From assembly GCA_905214605.1 (NCBI GenBank), contig CAJMMY010000050.1, forward strand, positions 1 to 7,332: a DNA stretch of 7,332 nt. Direction: 5' to 3'. Each line of letters starts with the position of its first letter. The first letter of the stretch is position 1. The position numbers were made by a program, and so were the translations under genes. This DNA is from an uncultured bacterium. Its GTDB lineage: Bacteria > Bacillota_A > Clostridia > Oscillospirales > Oscillospiraceae. This document shows positions 5,712 through 7,332 of this stretch, piece after piece. Below the pieces are notes generated by a model. It was not told where the DNA came from, did no database searches, and was given only the letters and a program-made list of their open reading frames with translations.

Positions 5712-6467
5712 ATGATGGATACGGACTTTGAACGGTATGACCGACAGATGAAATTCCACGGCTTTGGTCCGGAGGGGCAGAAAAAGCTGCGCCGGGCAAA
5801 GGTTTTGGTCGTGGGAGCGGGGGGCTTGGGCTGCCCGGTGCTGCAATATCTCACCGGAGCGGGCATCGGGACGATTGGCGTTGCAGACGCCGATACGGTG
5901 AGCATTTCCAATCTCCACCGGCAGATTCTCCACCCGGAATCCCATCTGGGCATGAACAAAGCAGAATCCGCCGTTTTGCAGCTGCAACAGCTCAATAGTC
6001 AGGTTCAGTTTCGGTGCTATCCCACCATGATTACCCCGGAAAATGTGGAGAAAATCGTGGCCGACTACGATTTTGTGGTCATTTGCGTGGATAATTTTGA
6101 GGCCAGATTTCTGCTCAACGATACCTGCGTTGCGCTGAAAAAGCCGTTTTGCAACGGCGGCGTGGTGGAAATGCACGGTCAGGTGCTGACCTATGTGCCC
6201 GGTCAGGGCCCCTGCTATCGCTGTATCTTTGAGGAGGTACCCCAAGCCGGTACGGTGCCCACCGGCAGCGAGGTGGGGGTGGTAGGCGCTGCCTGCGGGA
6301 TCATCGGCAGCATACAAGCCGGAGAGGTGCTGAAGTATTTCACCGGAGCGGGAACCCTGCTGACGGGAAAACTCCTCACATTTGACGGTTTGACCATGTC
6401 CTGCCGCACAGTGAACATTCCCCATGCTGCCCCCGATTGCAAAGCCTGCGGACAGCAGAAAAAATGA
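5712..6467 (+). CDS. thiF: ThiF, ThiS adenylyltransferase (E1-like), 251 aa
   Basis: ThiF activates the ThiS C-terminus with ATP, in the MoeB/ThiF/E1 family. The nucleotide loop is VLVVGAGGLGCP (31-42), followed by DADTVSISNLHRQIL (59-73), Lys83 and CVDNFEARFLLND (125-137). The structural zinc site is intact: Cys168/Cys171 (GPCYRC) and Cys243/Cys246 (DCKAC). The cysteine usual in the crossover loop (PSCAEAGV in MoeB-like relatives) is replaced by TVPTGSEVGV (181-190), so a ThiF-linked acyl-disulfide at this place is unlikely. ATG 5712 begins 3 bp after the previous stop, and ATG 5715 is also possible; the Shine-Dalgarno is weak (GGTGAG), so coupling is probable. It is last in the operon. Other MoeB/HesA-like roles are possible, but the context argues for ThiS. 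Confidence 0.92.
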   Translation: MMDTDFERYDRQMKFHGFGPEGQKKLRRAKVLVVGAGGLGCPVLQYLTGAGIGTIGVADADTVSISNLHRQILHPESHLGMNKAESAVLQLQQLNSQVQFRCYPTMITPENVEKIVADYDFVVICVDNFEARFLLNDTCVALKKPFCNGGVVEMHGQVLTYVPGQGPCYRCIFEEVPQAGTVPTGSEVGVVGAACGIIGSIQAGEVLKYFTGAGTLLTGKLLTFDGLTMSCRTVNIPHAAPDCKACGQQKK

Positions 6468-6480
6468 CAATGGAATGAAA

Positions 6481-6531
6481 AAAAGGGGCTGTCTCAATTG
6501 ATTCTCCAAAATCAATTGAGGCAGCCTTTTC
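6481..6531. terminator. Terminator of the thiazole operon, probably bidirectional
   Basis: GGCTGTCTCAATTGATT (6487-6503) pairs with AATCAATTGAGGCAGCC (6510-6526) over 17 bp with one wobble, closed by a 6-nt loop and followed by TTTT on the plus strand. The A-rich stretch before it becomes a T-run on the minus strand, so it can also stop transcripts coming from the fic side. Confidence 0.9.
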
Positions 6532-6592
6532 TATCGTTGCCAACATAATCATGCAGATAGCGGCTTTTCAGCTCGTAATTCGTATCCGGCAT
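6512..6592 (-). pseudogene. Possible 26-codon ORF or gene remnant after fic
   Basis: An ATG at 6592, one base after the fic stop, opens a 26-codon frame (begins MPDTNYELKSRYLHDYVGND) that ends with a TGA inside the terminator stem of the thiazole operon. The close spacing suggests translational coupling. I recognise no family. Because its end runs into the neighbour's terminator, it may be the beginning of a longer gene cut off at a recombination junction, or chance. No good ribosome binding site is seen. Confidence 0.25.
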
Positions 6593-6593
6593 A

Positions 6594-7208
6594 TTATTCC
6601 CGGCTCAATTCTTCCGCCTTAAAGGTGGTATATCCTTCGTAATAGTAGCTGTGGTCAATGCCCTTCATATAAACCTCACGGCTGCCCACCTCATCGGTCA
6701 GCGCCGCCTTCAGCAGCACCTTGATCTCCACATCCTTGATGGGGCTGCGCTCCATTGCAAGGAGATAATCCTCTTTATTCACCTTGCTCCAGTCCACGAC
6801 CTTGCAGATTTCGTTTTTCAGGATATGGTCAAGCCAAATGCGGGTGCTGCGCCCATTGCCCTCCCGAAAGGGATGGGCAATATTCATTTCCACATATTTT
6901 TCGATGATCTCGTCAAAAGTGGACTGTGGCATCTTGTCGATGTTGGCCAGTGCCGCCTCCAGATACATCAGCGGCGCAAAGCGGAAATTACCCTTTGCCA
7001 GATTCACCGTGCGCAGCTTTCCGGCAAAGTTGTAAATATCCTCAAACAGATATTTATGAATCGCCTGCAAAGTCGAGAATTTGCCCGCCGGCAGGGTGTC
7101 AAGGACACCGCTTTCAAACAGTTCTACCGCCTTTTTCTTGCTGATGCGTTCTTCTTCCCGGGCAAGATCGGCGGAGCTTGTCAGCCCCAATTTATTTTCC
7201 AGTGCCAT
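6594..7208 (-). CDS. Fic-domain AMP-transferase, self-inhibited type, 204 aa
   Basis: Fic proteins transfer AMP (sometimes another nucleotide group) from a nucleotide to hydroxyl groups of target proteins. The catalytic motif HPFREGNGR is complete at residues 112-120, with His112 as base and Arg120 for phosphate binding. The target-dock region KGNFRFAPLMYLEAAL (72-87) lies upstream as expected. Near the C-terminus, SYYYEG (187-192) matches the [S/T]xxxE[G/N] inhibitory helix of class III Fic proteins, with Glu191 as the blocking residue, so no partner antitoxin is needed. No membrane segment or signal peptide is visible. GGAGGTG lies 4-5 nt before the ATG. It follows an excisionase-type HTH gene by 18 bp and is probably co-transcribed. 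The cellular target is unknown. Confidence 0.93.
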   Translation of the reverse strand: MALENKLGLTSSADLAREEERISKKKAVELFESGVLDTLPAGKFSTLQAIHKYLFEDIYNFAGKLRTVNLAKGNFRFAPLMYLEAALANIDKMPQSTFDEIIEKYVEMNIAHPFREGNGRSTRIWLDHILKNEICKVVDWSKVNKEDYLLAMERSPIKDVEIKVLLKAALTDEVGSREVYMKGIDHSYYYEGYTTFKAEELSRE

Positions 7209-7226
7209 AGTGCACCTCCAAAATAA

Positions 7227-7332
7227 TTACTTATCCGCCGCCACGCCGGACTTCATCCAGGCGTCTACTTCGCTGATCTTGAATTTCCAAAGGCGGCCTA
7301 TTTTCGCAGCGGGCATATTTCTTTTCTCTATC
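7227..7332 (-). CDS. Excisionase-type HTH protein, C-terminal part only
   Basis: The last 34 codons are visible, running in from the window edge. The stretch MPAAKIGRLWKFKISEVDAW followed by MKSG is the typical second half of the excisionase/MerR-like HTH_17 domain: the wing (IGRLWKF) and the helix with EVDAW. The frame ends at TAA (7227-7229), 18 bp before the fic start, on the same strand. Such small proteins often precede restriction-modification or mobile-island genes, and the Fic gene may be part of the same unit. The N-terminal recognition helix is outside the window, so the exact subtype is not certain. Confidence 0.8.
   Translation of the reverse strand, partial: IEKRNMPAAKIGRLWKFKISEVDAWMKSGVAADK

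Noticed and set aside
5694..6515. 273-codon minus-strand frame over thiF
   Set aside because: It is antisense to thiF and starts inside the operon's terminator stem; no protein family is seen.

Overview
The window looks like a chromosome segment of an anaerobic, moderately GC-rich member of the Clostridia (Firmicutes). I infer this from strong AGGAGG-type ribosome binding sites, a TPP riboswitch with an intrinsic terminator, an oxygen-sensitive ThiH instead of the aerobic ThiO, and the clostridial flavour of the accessory proteins. No species can be named from the sequence alone.

Layout. (1) 1-239: the 3' part of a tRNA-Lys(CUU), a short spacer hairpin, a 5S rRNA and a strong terminator, i.e. 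the end of a stable-RNA operon. (2) 388-1533 (+): a DUF2974/Mbeg1-like alpha/beta-hydrolase with a clear GHSKG nucleophile elbow. (3) 1613-2263 (-): an XRE-type helix-turn-helix protein with a four-helix membrane tail. It converges on the hydrolase gene, with a hairpin terminator between them. (4) 2264-2792: a long intergenic region with back-to-back promoters, three inverted repeats, a TPP riboswitch, its terminator, and a further structured stretch of unknown role. (5) 2793-6467 (+): a thiazole-branch operon in the order thiS, thiG, thiH, a thiE/tenI-like gene and thiF, closed by a long stem-loop terminator. (6) 6532-7332 (-): a Fic-domain AMP-transferase gene, preceded by the 3' end of a small excisionase-type HTH gene and followed by a possible 26-codon remnant.

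How the genes work together. ThiF adenylates the C-terminal glycine of ThiS, which then carries sulfur as a thiocarboxylate. ThiH makes dehydroglycine (2-iminoacetate) from tyrosine by radical SAM chemistry. ThiG joins these with deoxyxylulose 5-phosphate to build the thiazole. The fourth protein resembles TenI (thiazole tautomerase) more than a thiamine-phosphate synthase, which would fit an operon devoted wholly to the thiazole half. TPP should shut the operon off through the riboswitch terminator at 2602-2638.

I do not see a clearly new multi-gene system. The points most worth a second look are the structured stretch between riboswitch and thiS, the palindromes in the divergent promoter region, the ThiE/TenI question, the ThiF without its crossover-loop cysteine, and the self-inhibited Fic protein at what may be an island edge.
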